Assembly (NCBI RefSeq): GCF_000341105.1
Contig: NZ_ANBB01000009.1
Span: forward strand, 1-64,000
DNA: 64,000 nt
Source of the DNA: Nocardiopsis potens DSM 45234
GTDB lineage: Bacteria > Actinomycetota > Actinomycetes > Streptosporangiales > Streptosporangiaceae
Reading direction: 5' to 3'
Under the pieces are notes generated by a model. It did not search any database. It was not told where the DNA came from and saw only the letters and a list, made by a program, of their open reading frames with translations. The translations under genes were made by a program, and so were the position numbers. How positions within the stretch are numbered: the stretch's first letter is position 1; each line of letters begins with the position of its first letter. This document shows positions 33,508 to 41,932 of the stretch, one piece after another.

Positions 33508-34371
33508 ATGGCCGAGCAGGACCGCTACCCCGCCGGTGCGCCGTGCTGGGTGGACCACTCCTCGCCCGATCCGGCCGCGGCGGCCGCGTTCTACGGCGAG
33601 GTGCTGGGATGGGAGTTCACCCCGGGGAGGCCGGCCGGGCACCGGTTCACCGCCCGGCTGGGCGGAGGCGAGGTCGCCGGGGTCGGCATGCCGGACCCGG
33701 CTCCGGCGGATCCCGCGCAGTGGATCACCTATGTGCGGGTCGGCAGCGCGGACCGGGCGCTGGGCCGGGTGGTGGAGGCCGGGGGAGAGGAGCGCACCCC
33801 GCCCCGGGAGGTGGAGGGCGCGGCCCGGGTGGCGCTCTGCGCCGACCCCGGCGGGGTGGTGTTCGGCCTGTGGGAGGCGCGCGGGCTGGGCGGGGCGCGG
33901 GTGGTGAACGCCCCCGGGGCGTGGAACTCCAGCACCCTGGTGGGGGTCGCGTCCGGCGCCGCGGAGGCGTTCTACGGCGCGGTGTTCGGCTGGGAGGTGC
34001 GGAAGGCCGACGTCGGCGGGGAGACCGTGCTGATGTGGCGCCTCCCCGGGTACGGCGACTTCCTGGAGCGGACCGCGGACCCGGGCGTCCGCGGGCGGCA
34101 GGCCGGGGCCGGCGCGCCCGGGGGGTTCGAGGACGCGGTGGGCCGGCTGCAGCCGCTGCGCGGCAGCGGCGTCGCCGACGGCCGCCCGCGGTGGAACGCC
34201 GAGTTCACCGTCGCCGACGCCGAGGGGACGGTGGAGCGCGCGGTCCGGCTGGGTGCGGTGGTCACCTCCCCGCCGGTGGACCTGGGCGGGGTGAGGCCGG
34301 CCTCGTTCCGCGACCCGCAGGGCGCCGACGTCTCGGTCAACGAGTTCCACCGCCCGCCCGCCGCCGGCTGA
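33508..34371 (+). CDS. Two-domain VOC family protein
   Basis: 287 aa containing two tandem VOC domains. Domain 1 (about residues 8-125): GAPCWVDHSSPDPAAAAAFY, GEVLGWEFTPG, WITYVRVGSADRALGRVVEA, ADPGGVVFGLWEA. Domain 2 (about 135-280): GAWNSSTLVGVASGAAEAFY, GAVFGWEVRKADVGGET, and FRDPQGADVSVNEFH. This layout matches actinobacterial glyoxalase/hydroxylase-like proteins related to CFP32 (Rv0577). The ligand is not predictable. It follows the frameshifted gene by 44 bp and may share its transcript. Confidence 0.86.
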   Translation: MAEQDRYPAGAPCWVDHSSPDPAAAAAFYGEVLGWEFTPGRPAGHRFTARLGGGEVAGVGMPDPAPADPAQWITYVRVGSADRALGRVVEAGGEERTPPREVEGAARVALCADPGGVVFGLWEARGLGGARVVNAPGAWNSSTLVGVASGAAEAFYGAVFGWEVRKADVGGETVLMWRLPGYGDFLERTADPGVRGRQAGAGAPGGFEDAVGRLQPLRGSGVADGRPRWNAEFTVADAEGTVERAVRLGAVVTSPPVDLGGVRPASFRDPQGADVSVNEFHRPPAAG

Positions 34372-34419
34372 CCGGTTCCGGCCGCGGCGCCGCTCCCGGG
34401 CGGCGGGGGTTCGGCGGCA

Positions 34420-34444
34420 AAAAAATATTGCGGTAATATTTTTT
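34420..34444. promoter_or_regulatory. AT-rich palindromic operator at the TetR start
   Basis: AAAAAATATT-GCGGT-AATATTTTTT, a perfect 10-5-10 inverted repeat ending one base before the ATG at 34446. It is very AT-rich in a GC-rich genome and replaces any ribosome site, so the gene is probably leaderless or repressed by its own product at the start codon. Confidence 0.75.
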
Positions 34445-34445
34445 C

Positions 34446-35051
34446 ATGGCACGTACCGCAGACCATGACGAACGCAGGCGGCAGGTGGCCGAGGCGCTGC
34501 TGCGCACGGTGGCCCGCCGGGGCCTGGCCCGGACCACGCTGGTCGACGTCGCAGAGGAGGCCGGCGTCTCGGTGGGGCTGGTGCAGCGCTACTTCCGCTC
34601 CAAGGCCGACCTGCTCCGCTTCGGTGTGGAGCACATCTACGAGCGCAGCACCGCCCGGCTGGCGGAGGTCGAGCTCGCGCCGCCGATCCGCGACCTGATG
34701 CTGAAGGCGGCCGAGACGCTGCTGCCGCTGGACGGGGAGCGGCGCACCGAGCTGGCGGTGTGGCTGGAGTTCATCGCCGCCTCGCTCACCGACCCGGAGA
34801 TGGCCCGGATCCACCGGGAGGCCACCCGGAGGGTCATCGACGGGATGGCCGACGGGCTGGACGGCGCCCGGGAGCGCGGCGAGCTCCCGGCCGGCCTGGA
34901 CCCGCGCGCCGAGGCGGTCGCGCTGGCGGCCTTCGTGGACGGCCTCGCCCTGCACCACCTCGCCACCGGCGAGGACTTCGGCGCCGAGGCGATCCGCGCC
35001 GCCCTGACCGGCTACATCGACCGGCTGTTCGGCACCGGGGGGAACCGGTGA
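34446..35051 (+). CDS. TetR family regulator (BetI-like C-terminus)
   Basis: 201 aa. HTH: DERRRQVAEALLRTVARRGL, ARTTLVDVAEEAGVSVGLVQ, RYFRSKADLLRF (about residues 8-55). The C-terminal half (RTELAVWLEFIAASLTDPEM, VALAAFVDGLALHHLATGED) matches the BetI/TetR_C_6 type. The start sits directly after a perfect AT-rich palindrome with no ribosome site, suggesting leaderless expression and tight autorepression. Its stop overlaps the GTG of the next gene (GTGA), so the regulator and exporter-like protein are made together. Confidence 0.9.
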   Translation: MARTADHDERRRQVAEALLRTVARRGLARTTLVDVAEEAGVSVGLVQRYFRSKADLLRFGVEHIYERSTARLAEVELAPPIRDLMLKAAETLLPLDGERRTELAVWLEFIAASLTDPEMARIHREATRRVIDGMADGLDGARERGELPAGLDPRAEAVALAAFVDGLALHHLATGEDFGAEAIRAALTGYIDRLFGTGGNR

Positions 35052-35758
35052 CCCCCGGGCTGGCCGTGGTCCTCGCCGGCCTGGCCCTGCTGGACAGCAT
35101 GAGCGTCGGCACGCTGTTCATCCCGGTCTGGCTGATGCTCGCCCCGGGCCGGATCCGCCCGCTCCGGTTCGCCGCCTACCTGGCCACGATCGCGGTCTTC
35201 TACTTCTTCCTCGGCGTGCTGATCAGCCTGGGCGCAGGGGCCGCGCTCTCCGGGGCCGCCGGACCGGAGGACGGCCCCGCCCCGGGGTCCTCCCTGCTGC
35301 TCCGGGCCGGCATCGGCGCCGCCCTGCTGGCCGGCGGCGCCCTCCTGGAGTGGCGGGAGCGCAGGCGGGCGGACCGCCCCCGGCGCCTGACCCGGTGGCG
35401 GGAGCGGGCCATGACCGGCGGCGGCGGCGCGGCCGCCCTGATGGCGCTGGCCGTGGCGGCCGCGCTGCTGGAGGTCGCGACCCTGCTGCCGTTCCTCGGC
35501 GCCATCGGCGTGATGGCGGGCATGGGCCTCACCTGGACGGCGACGGCCGCGGGGCTGGCGCTCTACTGCGCGATCATGGTGGCGCCCGCGGTCGTGCTGT
35601 TCCTCGGCCGGACCTTCGCCCACTCCCGCATCGCCCCCTACCTGGAGCGGTTCGACGCCTGGTCGGCCCGGAACGGCGGCAAGGTCATCGCCTGGGCCCT
35701 CCAGGGCCTCGGCGGCTACCTGCTGGGCAACGCCCTGCTGGTGCACCTCTTCGAGTGA
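35048..35758 (+). CDS. GAP/Sap-type membrane transporter protein
   Basis: 236 aa from a GTG in a GTGA overlap with the TetR gene. About six membrane helices: LAVVLAGLALLDSMSVGTLF, RFAAYLATIAVFYFFLGVLI, LLLRAGIGAALLAGGALLEW, AALMALAVAAALLEVATLLP, GLTWTATAAGLALYCAIMVA, and VIAWALQGLGGYLLGNALLV. The layout and DSMSVGT motif resemble the GAP/Sap family, known from mycobacterial surface-lipid transport, related in fold to LysE exporters. It is likely an exporter induced by the TetR effector. It ends before a strong hairpin. Confidence 0.78.
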   Translation: MTPGLAVVLAGLALLDSMSVGTLFIPVWLMLAPGRIRPLRFAAYLATIAVFYFFLGVLISLGAGAALSGAAGPEDGPAPGSSLLLRAGIGAALLAGGALLEWRERRRADRPRRLTRWRERAMTGGGGAAALMALAVAAALLEVATLLPFLGAIGVMAGMGLTWTATAAGLALYCAIMVAPAVVLFLGRTFAHSRIAPYLERFDAWSARNGGKVIAWALQGLGGYLLGNALLVHLFE

Positions 35759-35764
35759 TCCCGC

Positions 35765-35797
35765 GGCGGCCCGGGCGGGGCCGCCGCCCGGGCCGCC
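35765..35797. terminator. Bidirectional hairpin terminator
   Basis: GGCGGCCCGGGCGG (35765-35778) pairs perfectly with CCGCCCGGGCCGCC (35784-35797), a 14-bp stem with a 5-nt loop, in the 42-bp gap between convergent genes. Confidence 0.75.
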
Positions 35798-35800
35798 CCC

Positions 35801-37321
35801 TCACGGGTGCGCCGGGGCGGGGTGCCGTGCGTCGGGGGCCGGCACCCCCTCCGGGCGGCGGTGGGCCCAGGGGCGGGCCTCTTCCAGCTGGGAGGCCAGG
35901 CGGAAGAGCAGCCCCTCGCCGCCCTGGGCCGCGATGAACTGCACGCCCAGCGGCAGGTCTCCCGGGGTCCAGTGCAGCGGGACCGACATCGCGGGGACGC
36001 CGGTCAGGTTGGCGGTCAGGGTGAACGGGGTGGCGGTGAGGTTGTTGACCACCTCGGTGCCGACCAGGCCGGTCGCGGCGACCAGGCGCTCGGCGCGGGT
36101 GCGGACCAGCAGCCGCTCGGCGGCCCGCAGCCACGGGGGCGGGTCCAGCCGGCCGACGGCCACCGGCGGCCCGGCGATGGTGGGGGTGAGCAGCAGGTCG
36201 TGGCGGGCGTGGAACTCGGCCAGGGCCAGCACGTGCCGGTGCCAGCGCTCGTTGCCCCGGACGTAGTCGGCCGCGCTGAGGTTGCGGCCCATCGCGGCGA
36301 GCATCAGGGTGTCCGGTTCGAAGTCCTCCGCGCCGCACCCGGTCTGCTCCCGGACCCCGTCGACCAGGGCGGCCATCGAGCCGTACCACAGGGTCATGAA
36401 GTCCTCGGTGAGGGCGCGGCCGTCGATATCGGGCTCGGCCTCCTCGACGTCGTGGCCGAGCAGCTCCAGCAGGGCGGCGGCCTCGCGCACCGCCTCCACC
36501 GCCTCCGGGTGCACCGGGGTGCCCAGCGGCGAGCGGGCGGTGAACCCGATCCGCAGCCGGCCCGGGTCCCGGCCGACCTCCTCCAGGTAGGGCCGCTCCG
36601 GCGGGGCGATCGGGAACGGGGAGGACGGCTCCGGGCCGGCCGCCGCGTCCAGCAGCGCGGCGCTGTCGCGCACCGTGCGGGTGAGCGCCCCGTTCACCGC
36701 CGCGCCGTGCATCGGCTCGCCCATGCCCGGCCCGAACGGCACCCGGCCGCGCCCGGGTTTGAGGCCGAACAGGCCGCAGCAGGCCGCCGGGATGCGGATC
36801 GACCCGCCGCCGTCGTTGCCGCCGGCGGCCGGCGCGATCCCGGCCGCCACGGCCGCGGCCGACCCTCCCGACGAGCCGCCGGGGGTGTGCCCGGGGTTCC
36901 ACGGGTTGCGGGCCGGGCCGAACTCGCGCGGCTCGGTGACGCCCTTGGCGCCGAACTCGGGCACGTTGGTCTTGCCGAACGGCACCAGGCCCGCGTCCAG
37001 CCAGCGCCGGACCACTTCGGCGTGGCGCGGCGCCGGCACCTGCCGCAGCGCCCGGCAGCCGCCCGACGTCGGCACCCCGGCGTAGTCCTGGAACAGGTCT
37101 TTGAGCAGGAACGGGACGCCGGCCAGCGGCCCGTCGAGCGGCCCGGCGGCCCGCTCCCGGGCCTCGGCGTACATGGGCAGCACGATCGCGTTCAGTGCGG
37201 GGCCGACCTGCTCGGCGCGGGCGATCGCCGCCTCCAGCAGCTCGGCCGGGGCGACCTCCCCGGACCGCACCAGCCCCGCCAGCCCGACTGCATCGTGTTC
37301 CATGTACTCGTCGAGTCGCAT
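35801..37321 (-). CDS. Amidase signature family enzyme
   Basis: 506 aa. The Ser-cisSer-Lys triad is visible: Lys74 in GVPFLLKDLFQDYAGVPTSG, Ser150/151 in TPGGSSGGSAAAVAAG, and nucleophile Ser174 in NDGGGSIRIPAACCGLFGLK. The C-terminal part (PFTLTANLTGVPAMSVPLHW, LPLGVQFIAAQGGEGLLFRL) is standard. The family hydrolyses amides, nitrile-derived amides, acylated amino acids or 6-aminohexanoate dimers. There is no GatB/GatC nearby, so it is a catabolic amidase, not tRNA amidotransferase. It is a single gene; the substrate is unknown. Confidence 0.93.
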   Translation of the reverse strand: MRLDEYMEHDAVGLAGLVRSGEVAPAELLEAAIARAEQVGPALNAIVLPMYAEARERAAGPLDGPLAGVPFLLKDLFQDYAGVPTSGGCRALRQVPAPRHAEVVRRWLDAGLVPFGKTNVPEFGAKGVTEPREFGPARNPWNPGHTPGGSSGGSAAAVAAGIAPAAGGNDGGGSIRIPAACCGLFGLKPGRGRVPFGPGMGEPMHGAAVNGALTRTVRDSAALLDAAAGPEPSSPFPIAPPERPYLEEVGRDPGRLRIGFTARSPLGTPVHPEAVEAVREAAALLELLGHDVEEAEPDIDGRALTEDFMTLWYGSMAALVDGVREQTGCGAEDFEPDTLMLAAMGRNLSAADYVRGNERWHRHVLALAEFHARHDLLLTPTIAGPPVAVGRLDPPPWLRAAERLLVRTRAERLVAATGLVGTEVVNNLTATPFTLTANLTGVPAMSVPLHWTPGDLPLGVQFIAAQGGEGLLFRLASQLEEARPWAHRRPEGVPAPDARHPAPAHP

Positions 37322-37412
37322 GGTCGGGAACCTAGCACGCTGATGCAACCGGTTCTAGTTCGACGCGGGGCCCGTCGGTCTCGGCATCGCCGCCGCCCCG
37401 GCGCCGGCCGGA

Positions 37413-37451
<39 letters not shown>

Positions 37452-37503
37452 AGATCATCGCAGGGAGGGGCGGGGCGGGGCGGCGGGGCGCGCCGCCCCT
37501 CGG

Positions 37504-38106
37504 TCAGCCGGTGCGCAGCTCGCCCGCCCGGGCCGCGGCCAGCGCGATCCGGGCCGCCCGGTCGGCGGCCTCGCGATCCACGGGCTCCCCGCTGACCAGC
37601 AGCCGGAAGTAGAGCGGCGCGGCGAACGCCTTGACCACCTCGTGCGGGCCGGTGCCCTCGGGCAGCTCGCCGCGGGCCACGGCGCGCAGCACGACCGGCT
37701 CCGCGCGGCGCAGCCGGTCGCCGAGGACCCGGCGCCGTATCCCGGCGACCTCCGGCAGCCGCGCCGCGTCGGTGCCCAGCACCGCGGCGATGACCCGCCC
37801 GGTCGGCCCGCCGAGGGTGTCGGCCAGCGAGCGGGCCAGCACCTCCACGTCGCCCTGGACCGAGCCGGTGTCGGGGATGGGCACCTCGTCGGCGACGCGC
37901 TCGGACAGCGCGTCCACCACCAGCCCCTGCCGGTCCTTCCAGCGCCGGTAGACGGTGGTCTTGTGCACGCCGGCCCGGCGCGCGACGCCCTCCACCGCCA
38001 GTTCGGCGTAGCCCTTCTCGGCCAGTTCGGCGACGGTCGCGGCGAGCACCGCGGCGCGCACCTTGGGTCCCCGGCCGACGACCGGCCTGCGCGGACTCTC
38101 TTCCAA
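37504..38106 (-). CDS. TetR family regulator
   Basis: 200 aa from a TTG with CAGGGAG five bases upstream; no ATG or GTG fits. HTH: GRGPKVRAAVLAATVAELAE, KGYAELAVEGVARRAGVHKT, TVYRRWKDRQGLVVDAL (about residues 10-60). The C-terminal domain (LARSLADTLGGPTGRVIAAV, GDRLRRAEPVVLRAVARGEL) is the TetR_C_16/YsiA-like type. Two GCAAC palindromes (38105-38125 and 38155-38175) cover the start and the divergent promoter, so it should repress both itself and the tautomerase-YHS gene. Confidence 0.87.
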   Translation of the reverse strand: MEESPRRPVVGRGPKVRAAVLAATVAELAEKGYAELAVEGVARRAGVHKTTVYRRWKDRQGLVVDALSERVADEVPIPDTGSVQGDVEVLARSLADTLGGPTGRVIAAVLGTDAARLPEVAGIRRRVLGDRLRRAEPVVLRAVARGELPEGTGPHEVVKAFAAPLYFRLLVSGEPVDREAADRAARIALAAARAGELRTG

Positions 38107-38175
38107 TGCAACTCCCTGTTGCGTTACGGGGTAGGGGTATGCGACATTCCCATTATCGCAACTTCGAGTTGCGAT
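38105..38175. promoter_or_regulatory. Two GCAAC-type operators in the divergent TetR promoter
   Basis: ATCGCAACT-TCG-AGTTGCGAT (38155-38175) is a perfect 9-3-9 palindrome. AATGCAAC-TCCCT-GTTGCGTT (38105-38125) is the same core with one mismatch and overlaps the TTG start and ribosome site of the TetR gene. Confidence 0.75.
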
Positions 38176-38211
38176 GTATCCGCGGACCACGCCCGAACCG
38201 AGGAGGTTCCC

Positions 38212-38850
38212 GTGTTCTTCATCGAGGTCTTCATCCCCAAAGGGGCGCTCGACCCCGAGCGCCGCCGCCTGCTGATGCAGCGGCTCGGCTCCATCGACGA
38301 GCTGCTGCTGGGCGAGCCCATGCACCCCGAGGCCGAGCGCACCATGCGCTCCTGCTACCAGGCCGTCCTGCACGAGCAGGAGATCTGGACGGTCGGCGGC
38401 GACCTCTGGTCCGAGGGGGACCCGCCCCGCTACGTCGTCCGGCTGCAGGTCCCCGGCAGCTGGCGCAAGGAGATGGCCGAGCACCTGATCCCGATCTTCC
38501 TGCGCGTCATCGGCGAGATCGACGGCGACCCGGAGGGCGTGGCCTGGGAGCCGCGCGCCCTGGTGAACGTCGTCGGCGTGCCCGAAGGGTCGGTGGGCGT
38601 CTTCGGCGGGCCGATGCGCTCCGAGGACCTGGGGCTCAGGATCGGCCGGTCCTTCCGCGAGGTCCGGCGGCGCGGCGAGACCGAGCCCGGCCCGCGGCCC
38701 GGCGCCGTCTACGACCCGATGTGCGGGATGACCATCGAACTCGCCACCGCCGAGTTCACCCTGGAGCACGGCGGCGAGGTCTACGGCTTCTGCTGCGACC
38801 CCTGCCGGACCGCCTTCCGGAAGGAGCTGGAGGAGGCCCCCGCCGGGTGA
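38212..38850 (+). CDS. Tautomerase-like protein fused to a YHS-type metal-binding domain
   Basis: 212 aa from a GTG with AGGAGG six bases upstream. Residues about 1-125 resemble a tautomerase/4-oxalocrotonate-like fold duplicated in one chain (MFFIEVFIPKGALDPERRRL, VVRLQVPGSWRKEMAEHLIP), although the usual N-terminal Pro is replaced by Phe. Residues about 165-205 are YHS-like: YDPMCGMTIELATAEFTLEH, GGEVYGFCCDPCRTAFRKEL. YHS domains bind metals such as copper and occur in heavy-metal proteins. It is divergent from, and probably repressed by, the TetR gene at 37504. The function is unknown. Confidence 0.7.
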   Translation: MFFIEVFIPKGALDPERRRLLMQRLGSIDELLLGEPMHPEAERTMRSCYQAVLHEQEIWTVGGDLWSEGDPPRYVVRLQVPGSWRKEMAEHLIPIFLRVIGEIDGDPEGVAWEPRALVNVVGVPEGSVGVFGGPMRSEDLGLRIGRSFREVRRRGETEPGPRPGAVYDPMCGMTIELATAEFTLEHGGEVYGFCCDPCRTAFRKELEEAPAG

Positions 38851-38875
38851 CCGGAGCGGAAGGCGCGGGGCCCGT

Positions 38876-38914
38876 CCCGGCGGCCCGCCCCGGACGGGGA
38901 GGCGGGCCGCCGGG
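38876..38914 (+). terminator. Hairpin terminator
   Basis: CCCGGCGGCCCGCC (38876-38889) pairs with GGCGGGCCGCCGGG (38901-38914), a perfect 14-bp stem with an 11-nt loop, 26 bp after the tautomerase-YHS stop. Confidence 0.75.
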
Positions 38915-38930
38915 GCACCGCGCACCGGCC

Positions 38931-38960
38931 CTGGCAGCCGCGGCGCGCGGCGCCTACCGT
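38931..38960 (+). promoter_or_regulatory. Candidate leaderless promoter of the methyltransferase gene
   Basis: CTGGCA (38931-38936), an 18-bp spacer, then TACCGT (38955-38960), six bases before the ATG at 38967. There is no ribosome site, so the transcript probably starts at the A of the ATG. Confidence 0.5.
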
Positions 38961-38966
38961 CGACGC

Positions 38967-39815
38967 ATGGCCGATGACACAGAGCAGGGAACAGGCTCCG
39001 CCGGGATCCCGCCCGCCGTACGGGCGGTCTACGGGCCGGAGGACCTGAGCGCGGTCCCCTCCTTCGCCGGAGGGTTCATCAACTTCGGGCACTGGGACGG
39101 CATCCCGCTGGACGGGCCGCTCGGCACCGAGGAGCGGGTCCGCAGCGAGCAGAACCTCTACCGCAGAGTGCTGGAGCACCTCGGCGCCACCGAGCGGAAG
39201 AGCGCCGCGGAGATCGGCTGCGGCCTGGGGCTCGGCTGCGCCCTGGCCCTGCGCGAGTTCGGGTTGGCCGAGGCCACCGGGGTGGACCTGCACCCCGCGC
39301 AGCTGGAGCGGGCCCGCCGGGCCAACGCGGACCTGCTCGCGGCCTCCCCGCCGCGGCTGCACTTCGTCCTCGGCTCCGCCGAGCGGCTGCCCTTCGCCGG
39401 CGGCGCCTTCGACCTGCTCTACAGCGTGGAGGCCGCGCAGCACTTCCGCGACCTGGGCGCCTTCGCCCGCGAGGCCGCCCGGGTGCTGCGCCCGGGCGGC
39501 CGGATGGCCGTCGCCTCCTTCTTCACGCCCCGGGGCGGGGCCGGCGAGGCCGAGGAGCTGGCCGCCCGGCTGGAGGGCTTCGCCACCGGGCTGGACGTGG
39601 CGCACCCGCTGCCCGGCCTGCTCGGCGCGCTCGAGCGGGCCGGGCTGGCCGGGGTGCGCGCCGAGTCCATCGGCGCGTCCGTCTGGCCCGGGCTGGACCG
39701 CTTCCTCGCCGGGATCGACCTGCCGGTGCAGTGGCCGCGCAACTTCCTCGGCGCCTACCGGGACGGCCTGCTCGACTACTACACCGTCACCGCGGAGCGG
39801 CCCGCGGCCGGGTGA
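38967..39815 (+). CDS. SAM-dependent class I methyltransferase
   Basis: 282 aa. Motif I is SAAEIGCGLGLGCALALREF, motif II/III ATGVDLHPAQLERARRANAD, and the post-I segment FAGGAFDLLYSVEAAQHFRD with LREAARVLRPGGRMAVASFF-type sequence (AREAARVLRPGGRMAVASFF). This resembles methyltransferase_11 enzymes related to small-molecule C/O-methyltransferases. The C-terminal extension (LDVAHPLPGLLGALERAGLA, VQWPRNFLGAYRDGLLDYYT) probably shapes the substrate pocket. It is alone on the plus strand with a candidate leaderless promoter. The substrate is unknown. Confidence 0.88.
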   Translation: MADDTEQGTGSAGIPPAVRAVYGPEDLSAVPSFAGGFINFGHWDGIPLDGPLGTEERVRSEQNLYRRVLEHLGATERKSAAEIGCGLGLGCALALREFGLAEATGVDLHPAQLERARRANADLLAASPPRLHFVLGSAERLPFAGGAFDLLYSVEAAQHFRDLGAFAREAARVLRPGGRMAVASFFTPRGGAGEAEELAARLEGFATGLDVAHPLPGLLGALERAGLAGVRAESIGASVWPGLDRFLAGIDLPVQWPRNFLGAYRDGLLDYYTVTAERPAAG

Positions 39816-39818
39816 GCC

Positions 39819-39849
39819 CCGGGCCGCCCGGCGCCGGCGGGCGGCCCGG
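39819..39849. terminator. Bidirectional hairpin terminator
   Basis: CCGGGCCGCCCG pairs with CGGGCGGCCCGG around a 7-nt loop (12-bp stem) between convergent methyltransferase and phoD-like genes. Confidence 0.7.
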
Positions 39850-39903
39850 CAGGGGGCGGCGCGGGGCGGGCCCGCCCCGCCCTCTTGCCGGCCGGGCCGC
39901 AGG

Positions 39904-41541
39904 TCAGGGCTGGGGCCGTACCCCCGGAGCGTCGGCGTCGATGGTGAACCGGGCCCGGTCGTGGATCGGGGAGCCGGGCTCGGAGACGTAGTCCAGGGTC
40001 CGGTAGACCGCGGTCCACTCGGTGGGCGTGACCGTGTTGCGGACGTAGCCGCGCCGGCGGTTGATGAACTTGATGTGCGGGTTCTCCTGGAGCTGGACCG
40101 CGTCGCCGGGGTTCTGCTCGGCGCCGTCCCGGCCGCTGGTGAAGGAGGTGCCCACCAGCTCGGTGGCGACGGTGGCCGAGCCGGGGTCGTCGAAGTCGGC
40201 CTTGACGTCGCACACGTAGTTGGCGTGCACGTCGCCGGTGATCACCACCGGGCCGGGCGCCCCGGCCAGCCGGTCGCGCACCTCGTTCCGCTCGACCTCG
40301 TAGTTGTCCCAGGCGTCGTTGCTGAAATTCGTCGGCGCCCCGTCGGCGAAGTCCCGCTGGGAGAAGAAGACCTGCTGGGCCAGGACGTTCCAGCGGGCCC
40401 CGGAGCCCTCCAGGCCGTCGAAGAGCCACCGCTTCTGCTCGGCCCCCAGCAGGGTGCGCGAGGGGTCGTCGCGCCGGTCGTCGCCCACCTGCACGCTGCG
40501 GTACTGGCGGGTGTCGAGCAGGTGCACGTCGATCAGGTCGCCGAAGGAGAGCCGGCGGTACAGCCGCATGTCGGCGCGGTCCGGGCGCTGCGCCGAGCGC
40601 AGCGGCATGTGCTCGTAGTAGGCCTGGAAGGCCCGCGCGCGGCGGCGCAGGAACTCCTCCGGGGGCACGTCGTCCTCGTAGGAGATGTCGTCGGCCCAGT
40701 TGTTCTCCACCTCGTGGTCGTCGAAGACCACCGCCCAGGGAAACGCGGCGTGCGCCGCCTGCAGGCCCGCGTCGGCCTTGTACTGGGCGTGCCGGATCCG
40801 GTAGTCGGCCAGCGACTCGGTCTCCCGCGCGGGGACGTGCGGGCGGCCGATCTCCCCGGCCTCACCGGTCTCGTAGATGTAGTCGCCGAGGAAGGCCACC
40901 AGGTCCAGGTCCTCCTCGGCGAGGTGCGCCTGGGCGGTGTAGTGGCCGTGGGTGTAGCTCTGGCAGCTGGCGAACGCGAAGGCGAAGGAGTCCAGGCGGG
41001 ACCCGGGCGCCGGGGCGGTCCTGGTGCGGCCGACCGGGCTGATCTCGCGGCCGGCGCGGAACCGGTAGAAGTACTGCGCGCCGGGGCGCAGCCCGCCGGC
41101 CTCGACGTGCACCGAGTGGGCGCGGTCGGGGCGGGCCCGCACCGCACCGGAGGCGACGACGTCGCGGAAGCGCTCGTCCTCGGCCACCTGCCACTGCACG
41201 CTCACGTTCCGGTCCGGCATGCCGCCGCGGCCGTCCTCGGCGAGCGGGTCGGGGGCGAGCCGGGTCCACAGGATGACGCTGTCGGGGAGGGGGTCGCCGG
41301 AGGCGACTCCGAGGGTGAACGGGTCGGACATGGGGGATCCTCCTCGGGGGGCGGTGTCCGCGCGCGCCTCGGTCGCGGGGAGCGTACCCAGTGCGGCGGC
41401 GCCCAGCGCCAGCGCGCCCCCCACCAGCACGCCGCGCCGCGACGCGCCGGAGCCGGCCGCCGCGGAGGCGGGGAGGGCGGCGGAGGAGGAAGGGGAGCCC
41501 GGGACGGGGGAGGGGGAGGGGGATTGGGGGGTACCCGGCAT
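39904..41541 (-). CDS. PhoD-type alkaline phosphatase/phosphodiesterase, Tat-exported
   Basis: 545 aa. The N-terminus carries a twin-arginine signal, SRRGVLVGGALALGAAALGT, ending near an ADA-like cleavage region (about residue 62). The PhoD_N domain follows (about 70-165; FTLGVASGDPLPDSVILWTR). The metallophosphatase domain shows FAFASCQSYTHGHYTAQAHL, LVAFLGDYIYETG, VVFDDHEVENNWADD and VITGDVHANYVCDV, covering the Fe/Ca ligands. These enzymes act outside the membrane on phosphodiesters during phosphate scavenging. The start has GAGGAG upstream. No PHO box was identified in the 391-bp divergent gap. Confidence 0.93.
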   Translation of the reverse strand: MPGTPQSPSPSPVPGSPSSSAALPASAAAGSGASRRGVLVGGALALGAAALGTLPATEARADTAPRGGSPMSDPFTLGVASGDPLPDSVILWTRLAPDPLAEDGRGGMPDRNVSVQWQVAEDERFRDVVASGAVRARPDRAHSVHVEAGGLRPGAQYFYRFRAGREISPVGRTRTAPAPGSRLDSFAFAFASCQSYTHGHYTAQAHLAEEDLDLVAFLGDYIYETGEAGEIGRPHVPARETESLADYRIRHAQYKADAGLQAAHAAFPWAVVFDDHEVENNWADDISYEDDVPPEEFLRRRARAFQAYYEHMPLRSAQRPDRADMRLYRRLSFGDLIDVHLLDTRQYRSVQVGDDRRDDPSRTLLGAEQKRWLFDGLEGSGARWNVLAQQVFFSQRDFADGAPTNFSNDAWDNYEVERNEVRDRLAGAPGPVVITGDVHANYVCDVKADFDDPGSATVATELVGTSFTSGRDGAEQNPGDAVQLQENPHIKFINRRRGYVRNTVTPTEWTAVYRTLDYVSEPGSPIHDRARFTIDADAPGVRPQP

Positions 41542-41919
41542 ACGAGGTCTCCTCGGAGTGGCGGAGAGCCCGCCCCGGCGGGGCGGGCGGGACCGTGCTC
41601 CATCCCGTCATGGAGGACGGCACGTCCCAACCACCGCCCGGTGAACGTTGGTCCCAGGTAGGTGGCCGACGGGTTACGCACGGTCGCCAGGCATGGGCCT
41701 ACCGTGCCGCCGCCCCCGGGAAACCCGGCCGGGGCGGCGCCGCCCGCCCGGGGCCCGCCCCGGTGCGGAGGCACCGGCCCGCCGCCGGCCGGGCAGGGCG
41801 CCGGCGGCCGCGCCGAGCGGGGAGAAGGCGGCACGCCGGCGGGAGGCGGCGCTCTTCCCAGGGGCTCCGGGCCCGGATCCCGGGCCGAAAAAGGCGGTGC
41901 GCGCCGCGCCGGCCGGCCC

Positions 41920-41925
41920 TAGGGT
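41920..41925 (+). promoter_or_regulatory. Candidate -10 of a leaderless promoter (GNAT gene)
   Basis: TAGGGT seven bases before the ATG at 41933, with no ribosome site in between. The remaining divergent gap 41542-41919 shows no gene; it contains GC-rich inverted segments only. Confidence 0.5.
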
Positions 41926-41932
41926 GGCGCCC

